Shown here: piece by piece, positions 10,886-21,350 of the stretch
Layout of the letters: the number at the start of each line of letters is the position of its first letter
Numbering within the stretch: the stretch's first letter is position 1
NCBI RefSeq assembly: GCF_001625215.2
Contig: NC_030386.2
Span: forward strand, 38,443,296-38,507,295
DNA length: 64,000 nucleotides
Source: Daucus carota subsp. sativus
Taxonomy: Eukaryota > Streptophyta > Magnoliopsida > Apiales > Apiaceae
Direction: 5' to 3'
The notes under the pieces: model-generated
Seen by the model: only the letters and a program-made list of their open reading frames with translations
What the model was told of the DNA's origin: nothing
Databases searched by the model: none
Position numbers and translations under genes: made by a program

Positions 10886-11578
10886 CTACTGCAACTTCAG
10901 CGTAAAAGAGAACCTTGACTTTTTCGTAGGATGAGGACTTTCAACTTCCTCCTCTCTGAACACACTCCACATATCCGGCACCGCCGGCACGTTCAGATCA
11001 AATCCACGGTGGTGACTGTTAGTGGACCCCACACCTTCCGACGTCGTCACGCCACTGCTACTCGTCCCGTTGTTTCCTCCGTCGTAGTGGCGGCGCTTGT
11101 GCCCGCCCAAAGCCTGTCCGCTCGGAAAACACTTGTGGCAAATCGAGCACTCGTGTGTCCTTCCACTAGTGGTTGTCGCGGTGGCGGAGGAGGTGGTGGC
11201 GGCGGAGTTCGTGTCGGAAGTCGTGCCTTTCCGGTGACTCGCTTTGTGGCCGCCGAGCGCTTGGTACGACGCGAACGCCTTGTCACACACAGTACACGTG
11301 TAAACTACGTCAGTATTTGATTGAGGTGGATGAGTGACTGATTTGGCGGGAAAGATGCTTTTATCGCCGTCGTGAGCGAGCATAACGAGACACAGAGCTA
11401 AGTACTCGTCAGTATTCACATTCTGATACTGATCATGATCATGATCATGATCATCTTGTGATTCTGATTTGCGAGATCTTTTGGAGCGCTTGCCTTTAGT
11501 CCACGATTCGAGATTGCAGACGTAATTGCTTTGATCCAGGTTAGCTGAACTAGGGATGCTTATTGCTTCAACTGCCAT
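10886..11578 (-). CDS. C2H2 zinc-finger repressor, ZAT10/STZ-like
   Basis: Intronless, 230 aa. Order of motifs: a basic B-box KGKRSKRSR (about residues 28-36, probable nuclear signal), an L-box [11 protein letters not shown] (about 58-68), and two C2H2 fingers with the plant QALGGH helix (about 94-114 and 141-161). Near the C-terminus is an EAR repression motif, [10 protein letters not shown]. Spacing and motifs match the Arabidopsis C1-2i group, closest to ZAT10/STZ by the HRGFDLN and KKSRF ends. In that family the protein is a nuclear transcriptional repressor induced by salt, drought, cold and other stresses. A TATATATA box lies about 95 nt upstream (11672-11679). Reverse-strand readings over 10931-11320 are shadows of this GC-rich gene. 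The orthologue within ZAT6/ZAT10/AZF cannot be fixed by eye. Confidence 0.93.
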   Translation of the reverse strand: MAVEAISIPSSANLDQSNYVCNLESWTKGKRSKRSRKSESQDDHDHDHDQYQNVNTDEYLALCLVMLAHDGDKSIFPAKSVTHPPQSNTDVVYTCTVCDKAFASYQALGGHKASHRKGTTSDTNSAATTSSATATTTSGRTHECSICHKCFPSGQALGGHKRRHYDGGNNGTSSSGVTTSEGVGSTNSHHRGFDLNVPAVPDMWSVFREEEVESPHPTKKSRFSFTLKLQ

Positions 11579-11671
11579 TGTATGAAAGTATAGAAGAGAA
11601 TTGTGAAGATGAGTGGATGCGAGTTTGAGAAGAATGTGAATATTATTATGAGATGGTGTGTTAGTAATGTG

Positions 11672-11679
11672 TATATATA
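11672..11679 (-). promoter_or_regulatory. TATA box of the ZAT10-like gene
   Basis: TATATATA on the minus strand about 95 nt before the ATG. Transcription start is expected near 11645. Confidence 0.6.
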
Positions 11680-11699
11680 ACTATACAAGTGGTGGGAGC

Positions 11700-12603
11700 G
11701 GAAGGTGCGTGTGGGTCTGTTTAGTTAGGAGTGGTCAAATTAGTTGAGTGTGGGGATGTAGCTGACCGCGGTTTCTCGAGATATTTCTCGAGTTTATTTA
11801 AAAAAATTGAATTACAAGATCGAAATTAAGCAGTCGAGCTATCGATTTAAGATTTGTCGGGAATTTTTTATCGAATCGAAATATAATTTATAAATCAGTA
11901 AAATAGTTTCTAAAGTTTAATCAAAAAATTTCAATGAATTGAAGATCTAGGATACTGAATTATAAATGATTAAATTAAATTATATTATGTATAGGAATAA
12001 ATTCGAGAATCTTTTCAGAATTCCGAATTTGGCGGTCTGAGGATAGGTGTACTAGTTGGAATTGGAAAGGAGGTGGAAAAAGAACATGTGATATAAATGA
12101 GTTAGTTGTAGTTGGGTTGGCTAGAATTGAGTAAGAGGTCAGCGGAGTGAAGCAGCAAGTAGGAGTCGGCTGAGTAGAGTGGGCTGATTGGGCCAGGTTG
12201 GGGTGTGGTGGAGAAATGTGACTGGGTCTAAGTCAAAGGTGTTACGCGGTTGGTGTGACGACTTGTTTTTCTTGCTTTGTTTAATGCTGGATTGGTGTTT
12301 ACTATTACACGTTCTCAATTCTCATACTATTCTTATGACGGAAGGTTCGGAGAATTGGGAACGGGAACGAATATCCCACTTCCATATGTAGGATTTTGGT
12401 CGAAAAATTGGGAGGAGGTGTTTCTGGAAGGATGACAAATGTCGTAAAAAGTTGCGAAAGTTCTTCTTTGTTTGAAGAGAGAAAAAATGAAGCGGCGGTT
12501 TTGTCATTTTAACTGAAAATAAAGTTTGAAAATTTCAGTGACTGAAATTTCTTTTTTGACGCATTGTTTTATAAAAATGTTGATAAATTTAAGAACGGAA
12601 GAT
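11700..12603. other. Upstream region of the ZAT gene / intergenic
   Basis: No gene is recognised. Readings over 12188-12507 lack any family resemblance. Confidence 0.45.
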
Positions 12604-12606
12604 TTA

Positions 12607-12857
12607 GGCCATGTTTGGAAGTTAGAGGTTTGAGGTGGTTTAGAGGTTTGACAACTGGAATCCGTTGATTTTAGTGTTTGGTAGTTAGTGGATTGAAATA
12701 GAGGTTTGGGTCCAATAAGCTAATTTTGAAAAAAACTATTTTAAGGATATTTTTTGAATTAAAAATTTTGGTTGTGTCAGAAAAAACTAATCAATCAGTT
12801 ATTTACCAAACATGATTCAATCCGCTAACAGCTAACCGCTGATTTCCAAACAGGGTC
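12607..12857. mobile_element. Tourist-like MITE (TGTTTGGAA ends)
   Basis: Imperfect terminal inverted repeats GGCCATGTTTGGAAGT and, reversed, GACCCTGTTTGGAAAT, flanked by TTA on both sides (12604-12606 and 12858-12860). 251 bp, non-coding. The TTA duplication and G-rich ends fit PIF/Harbinger (Tourist) MITEs. Confidence 0.8.
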
Positions 12858-13142
12858 TTAATATTTTCTGTTATCCAACAATACTACAATTAGAAAATCT
12901 AATCTGATTTAATTCCCCCTCTCACATAGTCACATTTATATCTATGCTAGTCCAATTTATTTAGATTAACGTGCACGTCAGGTGTTAACAGAAGGTACAT
13001 GTTATAAAAGTTCCCCAAAAGAAGCTGAACAAGTGACCTATAAAAGCAAATATCCCTTGTTGCCACTATGCATTATAAATTTTTTATTGACACCTCAGGA
13101 TTAGGTAAACGAGATTCATAAATCAAAGATCAGTGATAAGCA

Positions 13143-13420
13143 GGGATGGCAGAAAAAACCGATCCGAATGGATATCCGACCGTTTCGATTCGAATAGATC
13201 TTATCGAACCTGATATTTTGGATTTGAATTTGGATTTAGATTTTATTTTTAGAATTTCGAACAAACTCAAACCCGATCCGAAACTCATGGATTTGGATTT
13301 GATATGTGAAACCCGATTGGATTTGGATTTGGATTTGAATTTGAATTTTAAAAATAATTTGGATTTGGATTTGAATATCTCAAATATTCGAACCGATCCA
13401 ACCCGTTGTCGTGGTCAATT
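13143..13420. repeat. Low-complexity TTTGGATTTG repeat with hAT-like left end
   Basis: Starts CAGGGATGGCA, a common hAT-type start, and continues with many GGATTTGGATTTGAA units and CCGAACC-type subterminal motifs. It gives an apparent 100-residue reading rich in DLDLN that is simply the translated repeat. No matching right end was seen. Confidence 0.45.
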
Positions 13421-14141
13421 TATAGTGCCCTGTCGCCTCTTCGGCTAGTGGCGTATATACAATTATTTATTCTCTTGTTATGCGTATATTAATTTGATTA
13501 ATTGTGTTTTCTTAGGTTAATTTTTTTCTCATTTTTTCCCGTGTATTAGTATCTGATCCAGTTTTATTATCCAAATATAGTCATTTCAAAATATTTGATA
13601 TATGATTTAGGAACTTTAAATTCATGTATAGCACATCTTTCCGAATACGTAACTATTTATATTAAAATATATTAAAGCTTGATGCATGTTATTTCATTTG
13701 ATATATATAATTTTTTTTTAAGGATTTTATCGCTTCCCGACAGCCTCTTTTGTCAATGAGAGTCGACCCATGAGGCCATGACCTAGCCGCCCCCAGAACA
13801 CTTAGATATCTTTTTTTTCAGTACGGTTCAGCCTTATTATTCCACATACTAACAGTAATTTTTTTGCTAAACACAGATGGAAAAAATTTGGTAAAATTAA
13901 AAACAATTTTTTAAAACAAAAACTGCTTTTAAGAAAAGCAGGTTCTCTAATATTTTTTATAAAAACTAATCTTAGATTTTATGAGAAACTGTCATGTATT
14001 TCACTGTCAAAATATGCAAATATGTATAAAAAATATCGTAACTTTACGACTTTCACAACAATACATTCTAACCAGCACAACAATTTTTAACATTACTCAC
14101 AAACATACCTTTACTTTCAACCCTCGTTCTTATTTTTCATT
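13421..14141. other. Intergenic DNA
   Basis: AT-rich with no gene recognised. Around 13730-13800 a GC-richer patch (CGACAGCCTC...GACCTAGCCGCCCCC) may be a transposon fragment. Confidence 0.35.
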
Positions 14142-14192
14142 CAATAATCATCTTATTTTGTGTGGATGGCACACAAAATAAGATGATTATTG
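14142..14192. repeat. Perfect 23-bp inverted repeat (hairpin)
   Basis: Arms 14142-14164 and 14170-14192 are exact reverse complements with a 5-nt loop. A further direct partial copy of the arm (AATAATCATCTTATTTTG) follows at about 14196-14214. Confidence 0.95.
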
Positions 14193-14644
14193 TGTGAATA
14201 ATCATCTTATTTTGCTAAAATTGAAATAAATACAACTGAAGTTAATTATGTAAAGATCATTTATGATATTACTAGTTTCAGATATAGTGCTTGTCGAATG
14301 TTACTCGAAGTTGTTGTAATTTTTTTTAGTCAAAACAACAATATTATTCTACAAATGACATGGTTTGAAAATAAAATATTTAGTTATTTGTTTTATAACT
14401 AGAATATATTATCAGCTTGAAAATTTTGTCCCGATTGAATTAAACTTTTAAGCAAGATGTAATATATTTTGTTAAAAAAAACACGCCAAAAATAAGTAAA
14501 ACGCGATTGTATAAATAAGAGCCCAGTGATTTTAGTAGTACTCGTGGTCAACTTACCAGTGCTCCAATTGGGTTAGTGGCGTCTACCCAATAATTCACTT
14601 TAATCGAAACCGACAAAACTCATTTCACCAACGCACTTGCACAA

Positions 14645-15194
14645 ATGACCACCACAGTCATTACCACTCTCCCTCATTTTAGTAATCTCTCCAGGGGTAT
14701 TTTCGTCAGACCAAATTTCTCTTTCCCCTTCTCTCCCTCCCGCCGTCTCGCCGGAAATCTAGCCTCTTCTAACATGGCCGCCGCCGCCGCCGCTATATCC
14801 CCGGTTCCAAAAGACGACCTCGAGCGCATCGCGAAAATCTCGGCGACTATTCGCGTGATTCCCGACTTTCCTAAACCAGGTAGCACGATTAGTTGTGTGC
14901 ATATGTAGAGATATGTGTGTTTAGTTGTGTGAGTATGTTTGTTGATTGAATTGATGTCGTTTTGAAGGGATTATGTTCCAGGATATAACGACTTTGTTGC
15001 TTGATCCGGTGGCGTTTAAGGATACTATTGACTTGTTTGTTGAGAGATACAAGCACATGAATATCTCCGTTGTTGCAGGTAAATTTATACTGACATCTCT
15101 GTGTGTGTGAGAGAGAGAATTTGTTTACTGCCTTTTTTATTATATATTTTGGAATTTTTCTGTGAATGTGGACTGGGTGGAGAGAGGGGGGAGG

Positions 15195-15253
<59 letters not shown>

Positions 15254-18200
15254 AGATTTGACCTAGTCTAGCATTTTTTTGTAACTGCCCTTTAATTTCA
15301 CATTTTTTTAGAGAGAGAGAAAGAGGGAGATTGCGGAATTTTTCTGTGAAGGTAGACTGTAGAGCGATAGTGTTATTCACTCGTGTATTATAAATTATAA
15401 GATGTGGCGGATAATGTAGGGGATCTAATTAATGAACAAGTAAGTTGATAAGCTGAAATGTGTAATGGTTTTGATATGTGAGTTAGTATAGTCATTCAGG
15501 TTAGAGGTACATTCGGTTATGACTGTAGTAATTAGGAGGATCATAAGAGATATCGTGTTTGAATTGATAAATGAGGAAATGCATGATGGAAGCTCGGCAT
15601 CATGTCAATTAATATCTCAAATTTTGATAGATTTTAAAATGAATGAAGATAAGGAAGAGTGAGTTGTAAAATGGTAGCTAGGTTTTACCTAGTCTAGCAT
15701 TTTTTTATTGGCTGGTTTCTAAATTCACATGTGACTGTCACATATCGATTCTACCCAGCATGTCAATTTTTGGTCACCGTTATTCAGAAATCAGCCACAT
15801 TGTAAAATTCCAGCAGTTTTTTGATGCCAAAATTTTGAAGTCCAGTCTAGTCGCCTCTTTGCAGTCCATTCTCAAGGAATCTTGAATCACTATATAAGAT
15901 ATTAAGAACGTATGCAGACTATCATATCCATATCAAATTGGTATCCAGCATTCATGATCAAGTTACGGATGAAACCTAGTGTTGGAACATGGAATATATT
16001 TGAGTCTACTACCCTGAGGCATTTGTAGTGAACCTGGAATTTTGCTGTGATCATGCCGTTTAAATGTTATGTGATGTTTATACCGGAATAAAAAAGAAAT
16101 CAAATATTCGAGAGACCAATTGTTTGCATATGTTTAGTATACAACTCTTTGAAAGTCAAGGTTTCATGAACCACTTATCTGATTTTTTCAGTGCTACTTA
16201 CATTGGCTTATTCATGTATCATAGGTTGAGATATTCATATTTGGGTTTTTTGCCCCTATTAATTAGGTTGCACAGTTTCACAGTTACATGTCACTTTTCT
16301 CTACTAATATGGGTAAAAACATGTTATATCAAATGCAAATAGCTTTTCTGTTAGTTGCCTTTCTTAGTCCATTAGGGCACTTCTGAAGTTATCAACTTTT
16401 TTTGGCATTGGCTAGTGAAAAATAGTGACCTCAAAATCTGTAGACAGTGCCGTGTGTAGAATATATGCACAGTTAATTAAAAGTTTCCATCTGATTCTGG
16501 CACTAACAATTAGTTGTTCGGATATTGATATTGTGGGCAGGTGTTGAGGCTAGAGGTTTCATATTTGGTCCTCCAATTGCATTGGCTATTGGGGCAAAAT
16601 TTGTTCCCATTAGAAAACCCAAGAAATTGCCAGGTATACGTCTACTGTCTCAAATCTACACCTTTGTTTTTATTAATGGTATTCAGTTTGCAAACATCCA
16701 AAAGATTAAGAAAGCTATATAAGATGTACATAGATGTAACTCGCGCAAAGAATTTGTCATTTTTTGTATTAGTTTAATATTTAAAAACAAATTATAACTT
16801 TTTAAGTCTTGTTATAATTGTTGAAATTTCTAGAAGAATAACTGGCTCATATGAATTCTTATGATGATTTTCACCTCTTTGTAGTCAATCCTAATGGGTG
16901 TCCTATAGTATTGTTCAGTTTTCAATATAATGCTTGGGAATGTAAGCAACATTCCACACTAATTTCTATCGGCATAATGCATATACATAGCAATCATGAT
17001 TGGTAGGTATTACTGTGCTAGATAACTTTAAAACATATCAATTTTTCATGTGCACTTTTTTTAGTGTTAAAATAGCTTTATCCCCTGCTATCAAGAAGTA
17101 AGGCATGCAAGAACTGAGACTAGTAGTCTATTACAACCGACCTTTGTGATTTATGACTCCAGTGTCCAGACCAAACATATTGAAGTAACCTTGCTGTGAG
17201 AGACTATAGCTAACTATTTTTTGGTGTCCTGTGTATTGTTTTCTTTTGGTGTCCTGCTCGTATGTGTGTTTTACTTTTGTGCATTAAGAATGTATGTGGA
17301 TGTATCTATTGCAAGGTGTACTTTTAACTATCTGTAGTCTATGGAAACCACTTTCTTGGGTTTTAGCTGTATCACCTGTAGGAGTATGATATTGTTATTG
17401 AATATGTATGAACTAAGATTAATTCATTTAGCATGCTTTATATCTATGTAATATGAATGATAAGTGGCACACCCGCCAAGCAGTTCTTAATCCAAGTAGG
17501 ACTCCTGGTTACTGTTTCTTACGTCTTCCTCCGTAACAAGTTAGCTATTCTTTTATAAAAGTGACTCAGCATTAGATACATCTTTTAATTAATATGCAAC
17601 AAAGTTTTCTCTTTGTTGATTTTGCTAAGGATAAAATTGTGGGCTATGTTCCTGAGTATTTTGTTTTTTCGTCATTCCTTCAGGGGAGGTTATTTCGGAG
17701 GAGTATTCCTTGGAATATGGAACTGACAAAATGGAGATGCACGTAGGAGCGGTTCAACCAGGGGATCGAGCCTTAGTGGTAGATGATCTCATTGCAACCG
17801 GGGGGACCTTATGCGCTGCAATGAAACTACTTGGTATTGTGCTGTGCTGATATTTTTATTTTTCTTGCATTTTGTTTTGGAAAGTGAATAGTTCAAAACA
17901 ATCTTATGGCTTTATTCATTTATAAGGGGAAAGGTCGCTATCATAAATTATTTCTTCTCCAGGAGTGTATTAAGTCGACGAGTTTAACATCTAGCTAAAA
18001 AAGTCCGAGATTCAATACCAATAAGTGCGCTGTCATAGTCCCCAACAATAAATTGAAAATTGAATTATTAGCGACTCACCGGCAACCATATCTTGATTGG
18101 TAGAGCATTTTGCTGACTAGATGTATAATATTGTGCGGGAGCTGTTATAACTTACACTTATTATATTTTAATCTTGTAGCAGCATGATTTATTTTTCAGA

Positions 18201-19261
18201 TGAGGCATATTGGTTTTCTGATCTCTTAACCCATTTTAGTGTCTTGAAAGAGTTCCTGGTAATTAGCAAGGATTAAGACCAGTGGATATCTCTCCCTTGG
18301 TAACATAACAAGACATCGAGGGTTGAGTCACAGTGGAAACAAGTGTGCGCATGAGTATATGAATTTTATGTACCCCCGAATTGCTGGTAATCAGCAAGGC
18401 TTGGCCCTAGTGATATCCCTTACCCTTGGTAACAAGTGATCGAGGGTTTGAGTCTCAGTGGAGACAAGTGTGTGCTTGAGTATATGAAATTTTTGTGCCC
18501 ACGAATCGCTGGAAATTAGCAAGGCTTAGCCTAGTGAATATCCCTAACTTTTAGAAAAAAGAGGTCAAGGGTTTGAGCCTTATTAGAGACAAGTCTGGGC
18601 ACCCCCAAAAAAAAAAAGCACAAAAAAATTATAATATATATAAAATAATAATAATAGTAATTCCAGGAGATAATCAACATTGTGGTTATGAAAGTAGTCT
18701 TTGCACAATAGATGTTCCCATGAAAACCTTTTCCAATATATTATCTTGTTTATATTCATCCAAGTCTGCAACTTAAATTTATAATTGTTTGTGTGGCAGA
18801 GCGTGTTGAGGCTCATGTGGTCGAATGTGCTTGTGTTATAGAGTTGGCTGAGCTGAAGGTATGAAACTATTTCCATGTCAATTTCATTTTGTCGATATTT
18901 ATAAATATTCTTTTATGTTGTATTTATGACAACATTTCATCAATCAAGGGACTGTTATTAATTTTATATGTGTTAATCAGCCACATTAAATAAATTTTAA
19001 ACTTATTTCCAGTTCTATTTTCCTCCTTAATAAACTCATATGTTATCTTTTTCATATATGCAAATCTCTCCATATAAAGCTTCTAGTTTCATGCATTTCA
19101 TATAAATATATATATATTGCAAGTGAGTTGAAGCCTTGAAGTGGATGTTTTTGTAAGAGTGCTAATACATCCTTGTTTTCTGTTCTTTCGCTGCCCTTAT
19201 TGTATAGGGTCGGGATCGTCTAGGTGAGAAGCCACTGTTTGTGCTGGTTAGCTCAACTTGA
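14645..19261 (+). CDS. APT1: Adenine phosphoribosyltransferase, copy 1 (APT1-like)
   Basis: Six exons: 14645-14879, 14968-15078, 16541-16633, 17684-17833, 18800-18858, 19208-19261, all GT-AG, giving 233 aa. The enzyme converts adenine plus PRPP to AMP (purine salvage) and in plants also acts on cytokinin bases. Seen: [15 protein letters not shown] near the start of the core, [17 protein letters not shown], and the PRPP-binding signature [12 protein letters not shown] in exon 4. A 43-residue leader rich in S, R and F precedes a second in-frame Met (SNMAAAAAA), suggesting plastid and cytosolic forms from two starts, as known for Arabidopsis APT1. The C-terminus ends FVLVSST. Intron 2 holds a (GA)n tract, and intron 4 holds SINE-like repeats. 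A tandem paralogue lies downstream. Confidence 0.95.
15181..15256. repeat. (GA)n microsatellite in APT1 intron 2
   Basis: GGGAGGGAG followed by about 25 GA units. A long minus-strand reading across it (SLSLSL) is only the translated repeat. Confidence 0.95.
18254..18617 (+). repeat. Three tandem SINE-like copies with A-tail in APT1 intron 4
   Basis: Units begin with CTGGTAATTAGCAAGG-type sequence at about 18256, 18384 and 18509 (spacing 128 and 125 bp). Each has a GAGGGTTTGAGTCTC-like stretch resembling a Pol III B box and an upstream AAGGCTTAGCCTAGTG resembling an A box. The last unit ends in an A-rich tail (18606-18617). A tRNA-derived SINE is the likely source; the family was not identified. 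Confidence 0.5.
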
Positions 19262-20085
19262 TATGGCGTGTACCAAAAACAGCCCTTTATAGTCATTTTA
19301 TTATGTAACAGCCATCTCAAAAGCACTAACGGTAATTTATTTTTTATGAATTGAGGTTTCATTCTTGGAATTGATTTAAACAACGTATCAAGCTCTGATG
19401 AATTAAGATTTCACCACTGTTGAATAGTAGTGAATTCAGAACAATGTTCCATTTGGTCGGAACACTGGAGGAATGAAATTTGTATTATTTTGTGAGAAAA
19501 ATGAATTTTTTATTATTTTGTGCGAATTTTTTTATTGCTTCTGTTCCATTTTATTCTATTCATGTGAATATAAGTTGGAGCTAGATGTCATCAAATTAAA
19601 AGTAATTTTGCTAGTTTCTACATAAAAATTCATTCAGATTTTAACAATCCAATAAAACATAAACGATCAAGGGACAAGAATGTGGCGGTGCTTTGGTGGC
19701 AAAAACAGCACGTGCCACGTAGGCTCCTTAATGGCCCAAAGCTCTCATACAAAATTTCTTAAGTGGAAATGATATGAAATCGGTATGGATTGTATCCGAA
19801 TCGATTTTGATCACACATAATTTTAATTTTAAAATTAAATATGAGAAACAAAAAGTGCGCAAAATGATTTTCTTATCAATATTAATATAGATAGCTGAAT
19901 TATAAATTTTAGTGATTTAACGATTCCATTTCTATTCAAGTAATTGTGAAAAAAATAACTTCAATAAAGTAACAGACCGACTTTTTTTCTTTTTTTAATT
20001 GTTTTTTAATATTTTCAACTTATTATACTTTTTTTCCCGAATTCACAAGATATCCATTTTTTAATTGATTGGTGAATATTTATAA
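19262..20085. other. Spacer between the two APT genes
   Basis: Mostly AT-rich. A short GC-rich patch at about 19681-19735 contains GCACGTGCCACGT, a G-box/ABRE-like cluster, but no gene start follows it closely. The 9-bp target duplication of the next element ends at 20085. Confidence 0.45.
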
Positions 20086-21253
20086 GGGAAAATAGATTTT
20101 TTTGCCACTCAACTTATAGTGTTTTTAGAAATATACCACTCAACTATTTTTTTTATTCTTTTAGTCATTAATGTTAGGTTTGGTTTTGTTTTTAGCCACC
20201 AACTTAGGTTTGGATTTGATTACTAGCATTATGATAATTTTTTGTAGCGTCATTTATACATAGGGATAGTATCTAATCTTTGGTGATGTGTCGTATGTTT
20301 ATATCCTTATATATAGCAATAATAATATAAAATGAGCCGATGAAAAATTAAAATCAGGAAAAATAGTAATTAGATTCTAAAAATTCAATAAATCATGAAT
20401 ATGAAATCAATGATTTCAAACAATTCACCCTCTATGATAAGATAAAGTGTAATTGAGTGATATGACGCATCATCTTTCATTATTAAACTTTCAATGGACT
20501 AGCTCAGTCTAAGATCTCTCTTAAATTTATCTTCAAAAATTTTAATAACTTTATCTTATTATAATTTTCGAGATAAATAAATAGAGAGGAAAACTTAATT
20601 TTCGATGATTGTCCTCTATATATAATGCATCATTTTATATTATTATTACTCCCTCCGTCCCTCTCATTAGTTTACAAATTTTCTCTAGTGCTTAGCATGT
20701 ATTTAAGATTCTTATAAAACATAGTTTCATAACTTATTTTTGTGTGTAAAAATTTAAACGCTGAATTTTCATTCGGAAGAAAAAAATAAAGTTATATATG
20801 AAACTACATCTTTTAAAGGCCTTATAATGCGTGTAAAATTCTTTTCATCCAAGGTAAGCGACCTTGAAGACATAAAAGTACTACATATAAAAATACAAAC
20901 ATATATCAAATCATCAAAATATTACCGACTACCACTATATTTTAATAACGATACACATAAAATGTAATGCTAATAATCAAATCTGAATCTAACTTCAATG
21001 ACAAAAAAAAAAGAGCTAAATCTAACACTAGTGAATAAAATAAAAAAAATTATAGTTCAGTGGTTAGTTTCTAAAAACGCAATAAGTTTAGTGACAAAAA
21101 ATTATAATAATGCTGGTAATCAAATCCAAACCTAAGTTGGTGGCTAAAAATAAAACCAAACCTAACATTAGTGACTAAAAGAATAAAAAAATTAGTTGGG
21201 TGGTAAGTTTCTAAAAACACTATAACTTGAGTGGCAAAAAAATCTATTTTCCC
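20086..21253. mobile_element. Mutator-like MITE (1168 bp) upstream of APT copy 2
   Basis: Long terminal inverted repeats, at least 150 bp, open with GGGAAAATAGATTTTTTTGC and close with its complement. The element is flanked by a perfect 9-bp duplication, TATTTATAA (20077-20085 and 21254-21262). G/C ends, long inverted repeats and a 9-bp duplication are diagnostic of Mutator-like elements. No transposase reading is present, so it is non-autonomous. A half Stowaway end (CTCCCTCCGTCCC, about 20648) lies inside. Confidence 0.88.
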
Positions 21254-21350
21254 TATTTATAATTATTTCTTCATTTGTCAACTTTTTGTTTTGAACTTTT
21301 GTGGCGCGCATATCAATACGAATAGATTCCCCTCCGCCCGGCCGTTGAAC

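Noticed and set aside
10931-11320. 129-residue plus-strand reading
   Set aside because: Lies antisense to the zinc-finger gene and is Arg/Val-rich from the GC-rich complement; no family match.
13146-13448. 100-residue reading rich in DLDLN
   Set aside because: Translation of a TTTGGATTTG repeat inside a transposon-like sequence.
14889-15380. 163-residue minus-strand reading with SLSLSL
   Set aside because: Created by the (GA)n tract in APT1 intron 2.
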